Assembly: GCF_000002425.4 (NCBI RefSeq)
Contig: NC_037256.1
Location: 5,923,648 to 5,987,647, forward strand
Direction: 5' to 3'
Source of the DNA: Physcomitrium patens
Taxonomy: Eukaryota > Streptophyta > Bryopsida > Funariales > Funariaceae
Length of the DNA stretch: 64,000 nt
Of this stretch, positions 1-12,893 are shown piece by piece. The position numbers were made by a program, and so were the translations under genes. The notes beneath the pieces were generated by a model that did no database searches, had not been told where the DNA came from, and was given only the letters and a program-made list of their open reading frames with translations. Position 1 is the first letter of the stretch, and each line of letters begins with the position of its first letter.

Positions 1-2388
1 TCCACACTTTCAAGACCCAACCCAGGGATCAACCTTCTGGGAACCCCTTTTCTGGACCTCATATGCATCCTATTCCACGTCAGATCTGAGTTGGCAATGA
101 CCAGTGCGTTCCCACCTGGTGACGCCGTCCACGTCCCCTTGCCAGCTCATCAAGACATTATAATACAAACCACTGTATCATTAAAAAAAAAGATTTTTTT
201 TTCCACAAGTACATGTTATGACGTTTCAGCAAAATTTAAACAAGTAAAGAACCACAACCAATGTAGAGTTCCTACAACAATCCAATAAACATTCATTAAA
301 CATGTCAATCAGCAACACACATTAAAATGGGGTGCGAATCCTGTGATACACTCGCCATGTATTGAATCACACCACTTCCTTTCTTTTTTTACAATTTCAC
401 CCTTCCCCTCAAGATCATCCCCAAATGATATCCCACGTCCATTATTGAGCGTAGTAGGCTAGAGAAAGCAACGGCCATCTCCTTTAAAGACGAAGAAGAG
501 GAAACGGCAAAGGAGGAGAAAAGTAAAAGGTGAGGAATTAGGAGCGTTGCGACACTAATTACCACGTGCAGCGGGGGCGAAGGGGGGCTATGGCGGGGTG
601 AGAGAGAGTTCACATGCCGCCACAAATAACCGCAGCCGTTTCTTCGTCACCCAGCCTGACGCTGCGCAAATTTCCCGACTCGCATTCATTGACGATGGTC
701 GAGCATGGCGATCTGCTCTGCGCGCAGTCGCATCGCTCGCTCGCTCGCTCACTTACTCTGCGTGACGCGGCTTCCGTCGCAACCAGACTAGAAATGGAAA
801 TGGGAAGTGAGAGAGAGAGAGATGGCGGGCGATTTCAGGTTCGGCAGTGGCGGAGCGTGTTTGTTTGTTTTGTCACCGGCAACGAGGAGGACAGTGTAAG
901 TGATGGATGAGGTGGTGGAGTTAGGGAAGGGAAGAAGGGCGGAGGAAGTAAGGGGAGGATGAAATCGTGCGCTGGGAGGGAGTCAAAGAATCCCAGTTGC
1001 AACTGTAGCATTCAATGGTGCGTCCGCCACAATGGACAGGCTGCGATTATCCACATGATTAGCATTAAAGTTTGGCTTTACCCGGCTCGGATGTCGCGGA
1101 ATCGAAGTGGGGTTGTAATGCTATAAGTTCGCACTTGGACCAAGCACCAGCTAGCATTGTCTGCAATTTTCTTGGTGCGGTAAAGAGCGGCTAATTTATC
1201 GACGCCAGGGGTAAGTAAAAACCCGTGACTGTGACTGCGGGAGATCCGAGGGCGCGAGTGCGAGGCTGCCGAAGAATTCGAGGGAGACGGAGAATTGTTG
1301 GAGGAGTTTGGGGGGTTTTTCTTTACCGCTCAATTGTGCCCAAATTCGGCGAAGCATAGTGGTGCTGCCTGCCAATAAGGCGACATGGCCGGGTGTCATA
1401 ATCCTGGGAGGTGCGTAGGATTGATGGCAGGTTTATCAGGCCGTCTCACATTCAGAATGCCGCAATGTTAAATGTTGTATTACAGCACAACAGAACAGTG
1501 GCAGACTACTTCATGATCTGCTGGTTACTGTCAGGCTCCCCACGATATGTTGCCAATTCAGTGACTCGATGACAGGCGAGGTGGAGACCTTGTAGGCGTG
1601 TGCAGATTCCCTGGGGGAGTGAACACACGCGCATATTTTGCCAGTATTCTGGTGTGTGCAGCGAGGCTGTCTTCGCATGGCGTCTATCGGTTGGGTTCCG
1701 TGCGCAGACCTTCGCGTGAGGTAAGCGGAGCGAACTTAGAGTCTTGATCTCTCACCATTTCCCCCACTTGAGGATGGATTCGTAGGAGGCGTGATTGGTC
1801 GTGAAAGGTGTACGCGAATCGATCGCAATGTAACATCGGCGTTTGTTTTGAGTTAGTCAAAGAGTGACCACCCTGTTCTCCCTGTTCTCTCTGAGGTATC
1901 TATCTGGCGTGACCATGCTCGTGCTTCTATTCTGCAATCTAAACTCAGCTGGGTTAAGGGCTTAGAGCGAGAGTCACTCTTTGAGATACGGAAGAAATCG
2001 TAGATGCTTCTCGTGATTGTTTGTGCTATCCTTTGTGGCTTCTGCATAATTATAGCATTGTTCGTAGAACTACCTCATCGACAAGTAACAAGTAATTGTT
2101 CTTTTTCGTTACACTGGTGTTTTTGTTTTAGTGTGCGCGATGTTGTCAACCAAATTGAGGGCCATCTTTCGTGTTGCACAAGCCCAATTTTTTTACTTCT
2201 GATTGAGAGAGTGAGATTTGCTGCTTTGGGTCACATGCATGCCAGAAGAATTACTGCGAGGACCCTTTCCAGAATCACAGGTTTAGATTAATTTTTCTGT
2301 GGACTTCCTCGCAACCAGGATGTCTGCACCCAATTGAGGGCGCCATCAATTTGCCTTTCGACCTGGAAGCTTTGAGCTGCGAGGTTCA
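1..2388. other. Gene-free leader upstream of the TRIM37-like gene
   Basis: No ORF in this stretch resembles a known protein, and the short ORFs on both strands overlap in conflicting frames. It contains simple-sequence patches: an A/T run near 181-200, GCTC repeats near 736-750 and a GA run near 808-822. It probably carries the promoter and 5' leader of the gene that starts at 2389, but I see no element precise enough to call. There is no sign of transposon coding sequence. Confidence 0.5.
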
Positions 2389-5300
2389 ATGGCTGCGGCT
2401 GCTACCCTGCGAGGAACTGGTAGAAACTCCAGAAGCAACAACAGCACCTGCACCCGTCTAGTTTCCGGACCCGTCATCGCCACGTCTCCATTCCACACCC
2501 TGGACTATGATTGCACAGATTGCGGTTCATTCTTGTTTGGCCAGCGCGGGAGGCTGCGACTTCGACCGCCTGGCGCTCGTAGCACCAGTCATAACCATGA
2601 CTCTTGCGAAAGCAGCATCAGTGAAACAGCCCAGGTACTGCTTTGGCTCCAAATCCCTACGCTATAATTTTTTTGTTTCGCAGTTCTCTTTTTGCGATAA
2701 CTTTCTGGGCACAGTCGGCTGGGAAGAGAATAGTTCTCAGTAGTTCCAACGCGAACGAAGTTCTTGAAAATTCGGATTGTGGGAAGGGTTAATGAACTAT
2801 GGACGCCCTTGGAGTTGAAGTTAGAGAACCTTCAAATGCTAATCTCGGAGTTCAGTGGTGGGAACAGTGGCAGTTACTGAGCAGCGGTTTGACAGAATGG
2901 ACCAGCAATTACTTCGTTTCTATTTTACTTGATAGATCTGAGCATTGCTTTGTTCCTTCCTATGAACGTAATCGTATTCTCTTTAACACCGTCACAAGTT
3001 GACAATGAATAACCTAGACTTGGAACTACCTCAGGATACCATTACAGCCTTGAATTAGTGGTTATGCCCACTCGTACTGTTGTTTTGAAGAGGCGGAGCA
3101 GTAGTACCTTGAGGATAGGTCGACCTGCCAATTTCCCAATTTATCTTCATTTGCCTTTCTAATAAGTGGGTACAATTTGGAATTCATGTTTGGTTGCAGG
3201 CTCAAGTACAGCGGCTTCTCTTAGATGATGACTCGCTAAGGCAGAGGCACCCGTCTGAACCTGTTGAGTCTCAGCAAATGGTTGTACCACAGAACGAGCA
3301 GATACCGGCACTTGCTCCAGTGACGGAACCTGAAGACACTGTCGACTACAGAAGCGCATCAGGACTCTCAGTTTCAAACGATGTTAGTGAACCATCTTTG
3401 TTGCAGCCCTCCGAGAACGAGGTGGAGGACGTGGGCATTGACAGAGAGATAGATTTTGTGGCATGTCAAGGAGCCTCACCTGTGGTTGCTGAAAATGACA
3501 ACGATTCGTCTTCCGCATTGGCCGATATTTTTCGATGCTTCATCTGTCTCGGAAAGGTGACTGATTGTCCGTGTCGTCTCGCATCCATTTTTCAAGCTTA
3601 TTTGTTGTTGAGTTCCGCTAAAGTGATAACAATTCATAAGCTTGTTTGAATGTCTTGATCATTAGGGTTTGGTCTCTACGCTCACACTATTTGCTTTCTT
3701 CAGGTTGTCGAAGCTCAGCTGTGTCCTTGCTGTTCGAAGCTGGTGTGTCAGCCGTGCATCAAGGTTAGCGGTGTCTTACTTTACTACATTCCAATTATTG
3801 TTTCATGGAATTTAATTAGTCACTTCAATATACTTCAACTTGTGGCGGTTTGTGGCACGTTAAAGCAAGGAAAACTGCTCTCTCATTATTTCTGTAGAAA
3901 CTTAGGCACTGAATAGTGACTCTATGTGCAGAGATGGCTCACAGACCAGAAATCGGAGTGCCCACACTGCCGGGCACCTCTCCTTGTATCGCAGCTCGTG
4001 AGTTGCAGATTCATTTCCGAAATATCCACGGTAAGGATCCCGACTCTTTCTCTGTCCCACATATTTACCGGTTTACAACTCATAACAGATGTTATGAGTG
4101 TGATTTGTATGACATTTTTACCGATATTCTGAAAGTTGTCTATCATGTTTGTGAAAATAACCTCTTTTCATGTGCAATATGAATCTCTGTATTTGTGGAG
4201 ACGTTGAACGCATTGTTTTTTTGGTGGATGATAGGAAGTGGAGAAGATTCAAGGAAAGCTAGGTGACAGTCCAATGGAAAAGGTACATCATGTGTTCCTA
4301 TCTAATATCGCAAGTCTTCGAGGAAATGGTAGAGCCTTTCTGCTTCAGCATTGACATTCATGCATGAGTGTGTGTTTCGGCTTGTCTTAGCTGATGTATT
4401 TGCCATGTGGGTTGCCGAAAACTTGCAGTACTGTCCGGCTCATGATAGCCCACTTCTCTACTTTTGTAGCACATGCGCAGTCGCTGTGTGCTCAGACTGT
4501 GCTGTCTTGATTGAGGTATAACTTCTCCCTCCAACTTGAGTTTTGTTTCTTTACAAAGACATTGAAGCTTAGAATCTAAAGCAATTGTTGAAACCTCTTT
4601 GCAGCTGTCAATTACCACTCTCTGATTTGATGTCTTGTTCGGGTGCACAGGATCACCGAAATCACACATTTGAGAAGTTGAGTGTGGCCTACGGTCGTCA
4701 CAAGAAGAAGATTCGAATGGAAGCCGCTGGGTTACGCAGGCGCAGAAAGGCACAGAACGTCACCCTGATCCCAGATTAGTGGAACACCAATTGTTGAAAG
4801 TAGTGATGAGTGTGCTCATTGTTCCACAACCCCGAGATCTCACTTCCCTATCTGTCCTGCAGGAGCTCTCTTTGTTGGTGGCATCAGTGGATAAAAACAT
4901 CGAGAGTGTGCTCAAGGTTTGTATTACATCCATCTTCCTGGGCGACGGTGAATGCTTTGAAATCAATTCTTCTGAGTATTTCATCGTTTGGATTGAATCA
5001 ATCAGCAGTCTAGACATGATTACTCAACCGCGTTCCTGCTTGTCATGCAGTCGAAGGACGAGTCTGTTGCAGAGTTGCAAGTGGCATTTAAAAAGATGCA
5101 GGTGAATCCCTCTACCTTACTTGGTCTACATTGTTTGCATCACGGGCTGTTTCGTTTAGGTGTAGATGACCATTGTTTACAGTGAATAACAAGATGTATG
5201 AGAATCTGATTTTGTGATGGTATGTGGTAACACAGTCTCGGCTTGAAGAGCAGCTCAAGTGCAAGCTCCTGGCGTTACTTTCGCACAAGGCCTCCATGAC

Positions 5301-8100
5301 TCAAGAAGTACGTATGTGTTTTGTTGATCCCAAACTCGATTACATATCGGAAGAGAGAGAATATCTCTGCGAGCTTGACCTCATTTTTTCCATTGTTTTC
5401 CTTCTTTCTTTCCACCAATTTAATGCAAATGCATCAGAACAAGTGTCGGTTGTATGGTGGAGCACTTGTCATGACTTTTGCATTGATGGAGTACCTCGTA
5501 TTTGACTGACGCAGATGGAACTTCTCGACACAATATTGCAAGAGCTAGATCAGCAGCTGAGCAGTATTCCAAAGAGCGACCTTATAGCGCAGGAACCTAA
5601 CATGAGCCGCATGTTACAGGTTGGCCTTCTACCTCTATTTTTTTGGTTTGTGCTCCACCCGTGCCTAGCTGATTGTTCTCAGAAGCACGCATGTGAACCA
5701 TTGTGCTACTTTTGTAAGCATAGAAGGATAAACTTTTGTTTGGTTCTTCAGGATATTCGGACTCGCACGTTTTCACATGTCTCGCGCTCGCTTATCCCCT
5801 CAGAGTTCATATCTGAGGTACCCTATCACGGAACCCTGCCCTTCATTCATTTTATATGTTCTTGTAGACAAATATAAGCGTGGTATTTCTTGACCTCGAT
5901 TCACTAAGATTTCGTGGCTGTGTAGGTTGTGCCTTCATATGAGTACGGTGAACTCGTTTTGAAGAACTACAAGGAAAATCTGAGTCAAGTCAGATCCGCT
6001 GTTTTCGTACCAGGCGGCACTCCCAACATCAGTCAAATTCTGTTGAATAAGGATGTTGTATACAGCAAGGTATTGCATTCTCACACACTTTTTCTTCTTT
6101 GATGGTTTTAATTTTCTGATTGCAGCGATGGATGATCCCCAAGCTTGAGAAACTTGCGTTTGTGCCTAGCTGGTCATTTAATTTCTCCCACATACCCTGA
6201 AAGAAGCGTGCCTTCTCATTCACGTGTCGTACTTTTGAATGCAGCCTATTTGTGCTTCAGGTGTTGCATGGCGGCTGAAGGTATTCTCGATATTTTCTAC
6301 CCTTCGTTTGTTTATTCAATCTTTGAATTGTTTCTCAGTCTTTAACTGCCTTGTAAGCGATCGTCCATCTTGTACACTGAAGCCTCCAAAATACGCGTGT
6401 GCTATAGGTGTATCCGAACGGCAGCGGCGCTTCTCAGGGTACTCATCTCTCGGTGTTTTTAGAGGTAAGTCTGTATTTTCGTTTTGACTACTTGATTGTG
6501 CACGTCCTATAATGAGCGTAGTATTACACATGGTAATCCCAATGTAATATTTTGGGTTAACGTTGCATGCTGAACATGTTCAGGGACCTATTCATCATGG
6601 CGCAGCTTTTCTCCTAGTCGAACTCTCTCTAACCCTGGTTTGGCTTGCTTGTGCATCAGATGGTGAAGGGCGGACACGAACCAGCTACTTACGAGTATGG
6701 CATTGAGCTCCTGCACCCCACGCGACCTAACCAGCGGATAATTCGAAAATTTTCCTCCGATTTCGAGGCAAGCTTGACATTATGAATTTGCACTCTACAA
6801 CGTTGTCGTAACCTCTTTCCAGTAAACTTGCTTTAGAGAAGTTCTAAAGCTGTATGGTTGTTGTAAAAGTCTAAACCTTGAGTCCTAAATCCTAAAGCTT
6901 GAGCTGGTGCGTATATCAGATGGGGGCATGTTGGGGCTACTGCCAATTCTTCAGGATTGATCTTCTGGAGAAAGAAGGCTATCTGCAGCCAACTGAGGAC
7001 ACCATTGTCATGCGCTTCTACGTTCGGCCTCTCACGTATGCTACTGCGCCAAATTTTTCTCTCGAATTCAATTTAAAGCCCATGGAAAATGTATTCCTGT
7101 AAGAAATGTAACGGTGCGGCGGTATGATATGCAGGTATAAGCAACAATGCCAAGACTTGCAAAGAGCACTTGCAGAGTTACAAGTTGAGCGCGACGAGTC
7201 CATCACGCAAGTGGCAATAATTCGAAGAGCATTTGCAGCAACATTTTTCCAACGCAGGCGGAGACGAAGCATCCGCTTGGCTGGGTGCGTCGGAGACGAG
7301 GAGGCGGCGATCGCTCAAGCAGTTGCAGCTGGGACGGGCACTAATGTCTCCTCGCCAACGCTGGCCGTTCGAAAAGTATCGCACATTCCTAGCATCAAGC
7401 ACTTCCAGGTAAAAATGCAAGAGTACAGTGGTACGAGATCTAAGTCATGGATTTCAGGGACGTCGCCACAAGCTGGGATCAAACGCTACTCCGAAAGCGC
7501 TGTTAAAAACTTCGAGATCTCTGCGGCAGATACTGGAGACTCGGCAGCTCAGGTACTTGAGACCCCATTCACTTCAACTCAAACGTCATCCCACACGATA
7601 ATTCTCCCAATGAAGATCCTTTTGTAAAGTATCTGACTCGGCTACTGGATGTTGACTCCACTACAAATGCTGGCCAGCAAGACGAAGATGACACAAGGGC
7701 ACCCTCTGTGGAGCGCTTTGATACAACGCGAAGAACAGACCGGAAACAAGAGCCGTGGACGAAGAATAGGGAAGAAGCAATCCACAGGGGCAAGATGCGC
7801 GTACACAGGAAACCGCGCAGCCGAAAATCTCACAAGTTGGCGCTTCTGGCCCCTGAAGCGGTTCTGCCCTTCATAGGTCTTCCTGACACCACTGTGCCTG
7901 ACCTCTCTGTGATGGAGGCTAACCCCTCGGTTGCTGCAACGCAAATACGCACCGCTCCCGTGAGCGCAGGTGAGAGTTCAAGTGGTGATGAGAAATGCGA
8001 AGAGGGATTCTTGGACGTAGAAGGCCTGATCACCACCAGCGGACTACCCTCTAACAACGTTCTTGGAGCTAACATCGGTGAGGGCGTGGAAGATTCGTAG
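2389..8100 (+). CDS. TRIM37-like RING/B-box/coiled-coil/MATH E3 ubiquitin ligase
   Basis: Predicted RING-type E3 ubiquitin ligase of TRIM37 architecture, about 900 residues (human TRIM37 is about 960). Proposed exons: 2389-2634, 3200-3556, 3704-3763, 3932-4030, 4235-4282, 4429-4515, 4651-4758, 4863-4916, 5051-5101, 5236-5307, 5515-5619, 5752-5817, 5926-6069, 6245-6280, 6408-6464, 6660-6767, 6920-7035, 7135-7552, 7630-8100. All phases join. The RING finger is at about residues 195-238 (FRCFIC, LCPCC, CPHCRAPL) and the B-box at 271-306 (CPAH, CSTC, CSDC, DHRNH). A coiled coil spans about 310-430 and the MATH domain 458-605 (VAWRLKVYPNG, CWGYCQFFRIDLL). RING-to-MATH spacing matches TRIM37. Family members ubiquitinate centriolar, peroxisomal and chromatin proteins in animals; the plant substrate is unknown. 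The intron after 6767 is GC-AG. Least certain are the start codon, the donor at 4759 and the last intron (7553-7629). Confidence 0.85.
6768..6919 (+). other. GC-AG intron in the TRIM37-like gene
   Basis: The exon ending in SSDFE is followed directly by GCAAGC rather than GT, and the next exon (MGACWGY) starts after CAG at 6919. The protein joins across this gap exactly as in TRIM37 MATH domains (DFE then a CWGY motif). Reading on without splicing meets a stop within a few codons. This is therefore a non-canonical GC donor. Confidence 0.75.
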
Positions 8101-8919
8101 CACTCCTACAACAAATTTAGCAACAGCTTCTGCACCTACGATCGAAGGCTAGGGTTACCTCATATAATCATGATTTCCAGAGACACTGTGGTGAAGTTTC
8201 TCGGAGAAATTTCTCATGTCCAAACGTTCAACTTGCGTTTGTTTAAGTGACGAAGCGGAGGCGGGTGATCGAGTATGAGGACTTTCCGAACTCCAGATGG
8301 TGACAGCGTCAGGAATTTGGAATGATACCTTCATTGAGTGCCGTGAGGAAGCATGTATACCCACACCGCAACGCTCTAGCAAAAGCCTGGCGTCGGCCTC
8401 ACTCTTGATTGTGAAGGTCCTAAAGCAATCCTTCAATTTTGTACAGTACATGTCCGGGTGTTGGACAAAATATCATGTCATAGCACTGCAGAACTGCAGT
8501 CGAGGAGATAGTGATTTGCGTAGTTTCGGACGCGTAAATGCACCCTCAGCTCTTTTCTGAAAATTGAAGATAAAACAATCTAAGCTATTCAGCAATACAC
8601 TCCGAACCATCAAGAACCTAGTAGTCATTGAGCATCTTGATGTATATAAAAAAAAATCCCTTGTATTATATACATCGTAATCATGTGTGACGAGCATCGC
8701 ATTCATTAAACCCATTACACGTTTCAACACAACTTCAGAATCGACAGTCCCTCAACATGTGGATTTCTTGTTCAATGATCCGTGAGCAATATACAACTTG
8801 AACGCCATGTTCCAGCTTGATACTCTCAGAATCAAAACACTATTAAAAACACAACAGCACTCTATTACCATTACTGCATGATAGTAGTTAGTAAAAAGAG
8901 ACGGCGGGGTTTTAACTAT

Positions 8920-8925
8920 TGGGCC
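8920..8925 (+). promoter_or_regulatory. Site II (TGGGCC) box upstream of RPL23A
   Basis: TGGGCC lies about 275 bases before the RPL23A start codon. Site II (TGGGCY) motifs, bound by TCP factors, are common in promoters of plant ribosomal-protein genes and often pair with telo-boxes, as here. The call rests on motif and position only. Confidence 0.45.
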
Positions 8926-9102
8926 TAGCAAACTCAGCAGCAAACTGATGGAACATCCTGCAACAGAGCCTCGAGGGGAAACTCTGACATCAAAGACTGT
9001 TGGGTCATGGCGGAGAAGCACAATAGGAAAGCCCTAAATGGATGAATGAATCATTTAGCGAATGTGAGGATGTGAGTGGATGTGTGAGGCAGGGGAGGTG
9101 TA

Positions 9103-9111
9103 AAACCCTAA
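9103..9111 (+). promoter_or_regulatory. Telo-box (AAACCCTAA) upstream of RPL23A
   Basis: A perfect plant telo-box lies 85-93 bases upstream of the RPL23A ATG. A related GCCCTAAA lies near 9031. Telo-boxes are typical of promoters and first-exon leaders of plant translation-machinery genes. This supports the direction and start of the gene. Confidence 0.6.
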
Positions 9112-9195
9112 CCCTCCGTCAACTAGTTCTTTCGCACGATCCCAGGCCGCCCTCGTCGAAGCAGAGCTGCGCATCGTTTCCTTCTGGTGTTTGCA

Positions 9196-10369
<1,174 letters not shown>

Positions 10370-12081
10370 ATTGCATTGCTCTTAGTTTTAAGGCTTGGCC
10401 CGGATTCTGGTGCCACATGTACGTATCTTTGGGTTTTTCTAAGTTCAGGGTCTTTGAATTGCCCAAGATTGTGATGCGGACATTCATTTTTTTTGAACTA
10501 ACAAGTGGAAGTACGATCTTGGACCCAAAATGATTAAAAGATGTGTATGTGGGGCTTTGTATCGTCCATACAAGAGTTGGATGGAGTGGCATGCTAGGTG
10601 TAACCCTTAACATGTTTCACAACGTTTGTCTTTCATTTGCAGTGCATGCTCTCAACTGCAATCTTTTATTTTAGTGTCAGAAAGTGACAGTTAAATGAGT
10701 GCCTAAATGTGGGAATATTTGAATGAACCATCAAGTCTGAATGGAGGAACTCATCAAAGAAATAAAATCCATTGTCCGTCAGTGTTTTTGGGCTACGCTG
10801 TGTTGGAATCAGAGGTGGACTTTTACGAAAAGCCTCGCACTACCGATCAGCGAGTGTTGTATTTCGAAATAAATTTTTATCTGCATTATATAGATTTATT
10901 TCTTACCATCCACCGGAGTTCTGAAGCAATGCTTACTGTGTAATATTTTCATGATTTGGACTCAGAACGTTTGGCAGGGAAATCCATCCCAGTAGAAAAT
11001 GTGTAATCCTGTGTCCAGTCCAACAGTGAAGCCGACGTGGCTCTTACTTGCAAGTACTGCAGCTTGAAATACTGCGCACTCCGTAATGACAAGTTTGGAA
11101 GTGATGAAGTGCAGTATATATAGTCACTGCGTCGCCCTGGCTAACAAAGGCAACTGGACCATAGACAAGACTAACCTTGCAGGCAGACATCTGCTACAGT
11201 AATATTCCTCCGATCGGACCGTTAACCCTTCACACACTGCAATGCCTTGGCACCAGTCGCTGATTTCAATCGCTGGCAGCATTTGATGCTTCGGCGTCTG
11301 GACTGCAAGCCGAATATGTACATTGCCAGTCCAGTGTCCGTCCTTAAAATGCATCGTGTTGGCTTTCTGCTGTCTACTATACCCCACACCGTAACCTGTG
11401 GAACAATTGAGTATTGAGTTGTCTTCGAAGCTGTAAACGTATCTGAATTCAAATCCGGCCTCTGCTACACATGATTACAATCGTCCATGAGCTGAACACT
11501 AACATTAGACGCTCTCTCTACTAACCCGGGCCGTGTCTCTGCTTATCGTGACTTGACTCTATCGCCAGGAGAGTACCCGCCCATTCGTGGAAAAGAACTT
11601 GTGGCAAAGAACCTTCAGAAACGACTTCGCGATTGCCATGTTATAGCTCCAACACAATCAGCCCAAAGTGACGCCTGGGGGAAATCCGAAGGCGGTGTCA
11701 GAGCAGAAACTAGTTTACGCTGATTTTTAAAATTCGAATTTCAGTCATTTGAAGTTGACAAGTAAGCGGTTTGAATGGGATACCAGCAAATTTTCGCATC
11801 ATTCAAATCCATTTTGCAGGTGTACCTGCATATGTACCCAGGGCGACGTGATTCTAGGGCAGTATTAGGGTGGAGGAATTCCAGGTTGAAATCTTTTCGG
11901 AAGTGAAGCTGCATGCAATCCATGATGTTCAGCAAAAATCCTTTGTAGATATTGTTTCACATTTGTTCTTTCAGAAATTCATGTCTTGTAGCTCCCATCT
12001 TCCACCGTGACGACGTCACATTTGTCAGAAGAATTTGGAGTCTTTGTTTTCTCACCAGACATCACTTCCAAACAGGCTGCA
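10370..12081. other. RPL23A 3' flank and unassigned intergenic DNA
   Basis: The first few hundred bases are likely RPL23A 3' untranslated region. Beyond that, overlapping short ORFs on both strands show no recognisable protein. I looked on the minus strand for the missing C-terminal half of the peroxidase relic (proximal-His and C-terminal motifs) and did not find it. Confidence 0.4.
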
Positions 12082-12097
12082 GAATGAACATATATAC

Positions 12098-12893
12098 CAG
12101 ACAAGTCAACCATGTCTTGCGTGTTCAGTCCCTTCTGTGCGAATGTGGAAACGAGCTCATCGACCCCGGCGGTGGGCGGAGGAATGTTCTGTTCGAGCTC
12201 GATTTTATTCGAGATTCTTCCATCTCTCCGTCCTGCGACAACCTGCCAGCACTTTCCACCGGTCAGTACAACTGCGTTGCGGGAGGCATACGCCAAAAAA
12301 TCAGCACACGACTCGGTTCTGAGACAAGCCTTCTCTAGGCAGTGCTTGGCTATGTCAATTACTCGGAATCCATGCAACCTGGCGTTCATATGAGACGCTC
12401 GTTCAGTGTTTCTCCCGACAAAACGAACTGATGCGTCGCAACCCTCCGAACAAGATTCAGGCCCGTAGATGGCTACAATGCAACTCATTCCAAATTCTAT
12501 CTTATTCATGCACAGAAGAAATCACAAACTAGTCTTTAGTGTGAAACTGATTCAGAATTTCATGGCACGCCTCATCGCTTGTCATGAAATCTAGAATGAA
12601 CATATGGCATTGCAGTTACTGAGGCATCACGAAACCAGATGGTGCTTTGAGGCTAGACGTGCGGTGCTTACGCAAACGAAACAGTCGTGGAATGTCAAGC
12701 GTAGCAGTCCTGGAGCGATGGTCGGGTCCCTCTTAAAGTATCTCTAGATCTCCTCGAGTACGATTTTTTCTGCTCGAGGACATGATTACCTGTATAAGCC
12801 GTACTGAAGCTGAGCGTCCACCTCACGGACTCCCAAGGATAATGCAACGAGTATCAAGGCCAAAACTGACAAGGCTCTTAGAATGTGTGCCAT
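12098..12893 (-). pseudogene. Class III secretory peroxidase pseudogene, 3' half missing
   Basis: Relic of a class III (secretory, haem) peroxidase on the minus strand. Exon 1 (12893-12672) opens with a hydrophobic signal peptide ending AQLQYGLY, the usual mature start. It continues through SCPRAEKIV and DPTIAPGLLRLTFHDCFV, which keeps the catalytic distal Arg and His. Two in-frame stops break it: TAA at 12788-12786 and TAG at 12746-12744. Exon 2 (12443-12098) resumes with GCDASV and carries SCADFLAYASRNAVVLTGG, GRRDGRIS and FAQKGLNTQDMVDLSG. It ends at the usual intron position. The intron between them (12671-12444) is phase 0. The exon with the proximal haem-ligand His and the C-terminus was not found. 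Two nonsense codons plus the lost 3' part make a functional product very unlikely. Confidence 0.85.

Larger units (their letters stand above)
8101..9195. other. Intergenic: 3' end of TRIM37-like gene and RPL23A promoter
   Basis: No convincing coding sequence lies here. The first part is probably the 3' untranslated region of the upstream gene. The last 300 bases carry plant ribosomal-protein promoter boxes, listed separately. Confidence 0.5.

Noticed and set aside
7409..7457. GT...AG pair that could be a short intron in the TRIM37-like gene
   Set aside because: It is only 49 bases, not a multiple of three, and removing it breaks a frame that otherwise stays open with reasonable composition.
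11952..12393. Overlapping plus-strand ORFs of 90-128 codons
   Set aside because: They are antisense to the peroxidase relic, whose minus-strand frame has clear family motifs.
12770..12789. GTAATC...CAG that would splice out the first peroxidase stop
   Set aside because: It would be a 20-base intron, too short, and would put the following conserved region out of frame. Reading straight through restores the family sequence around the stop.
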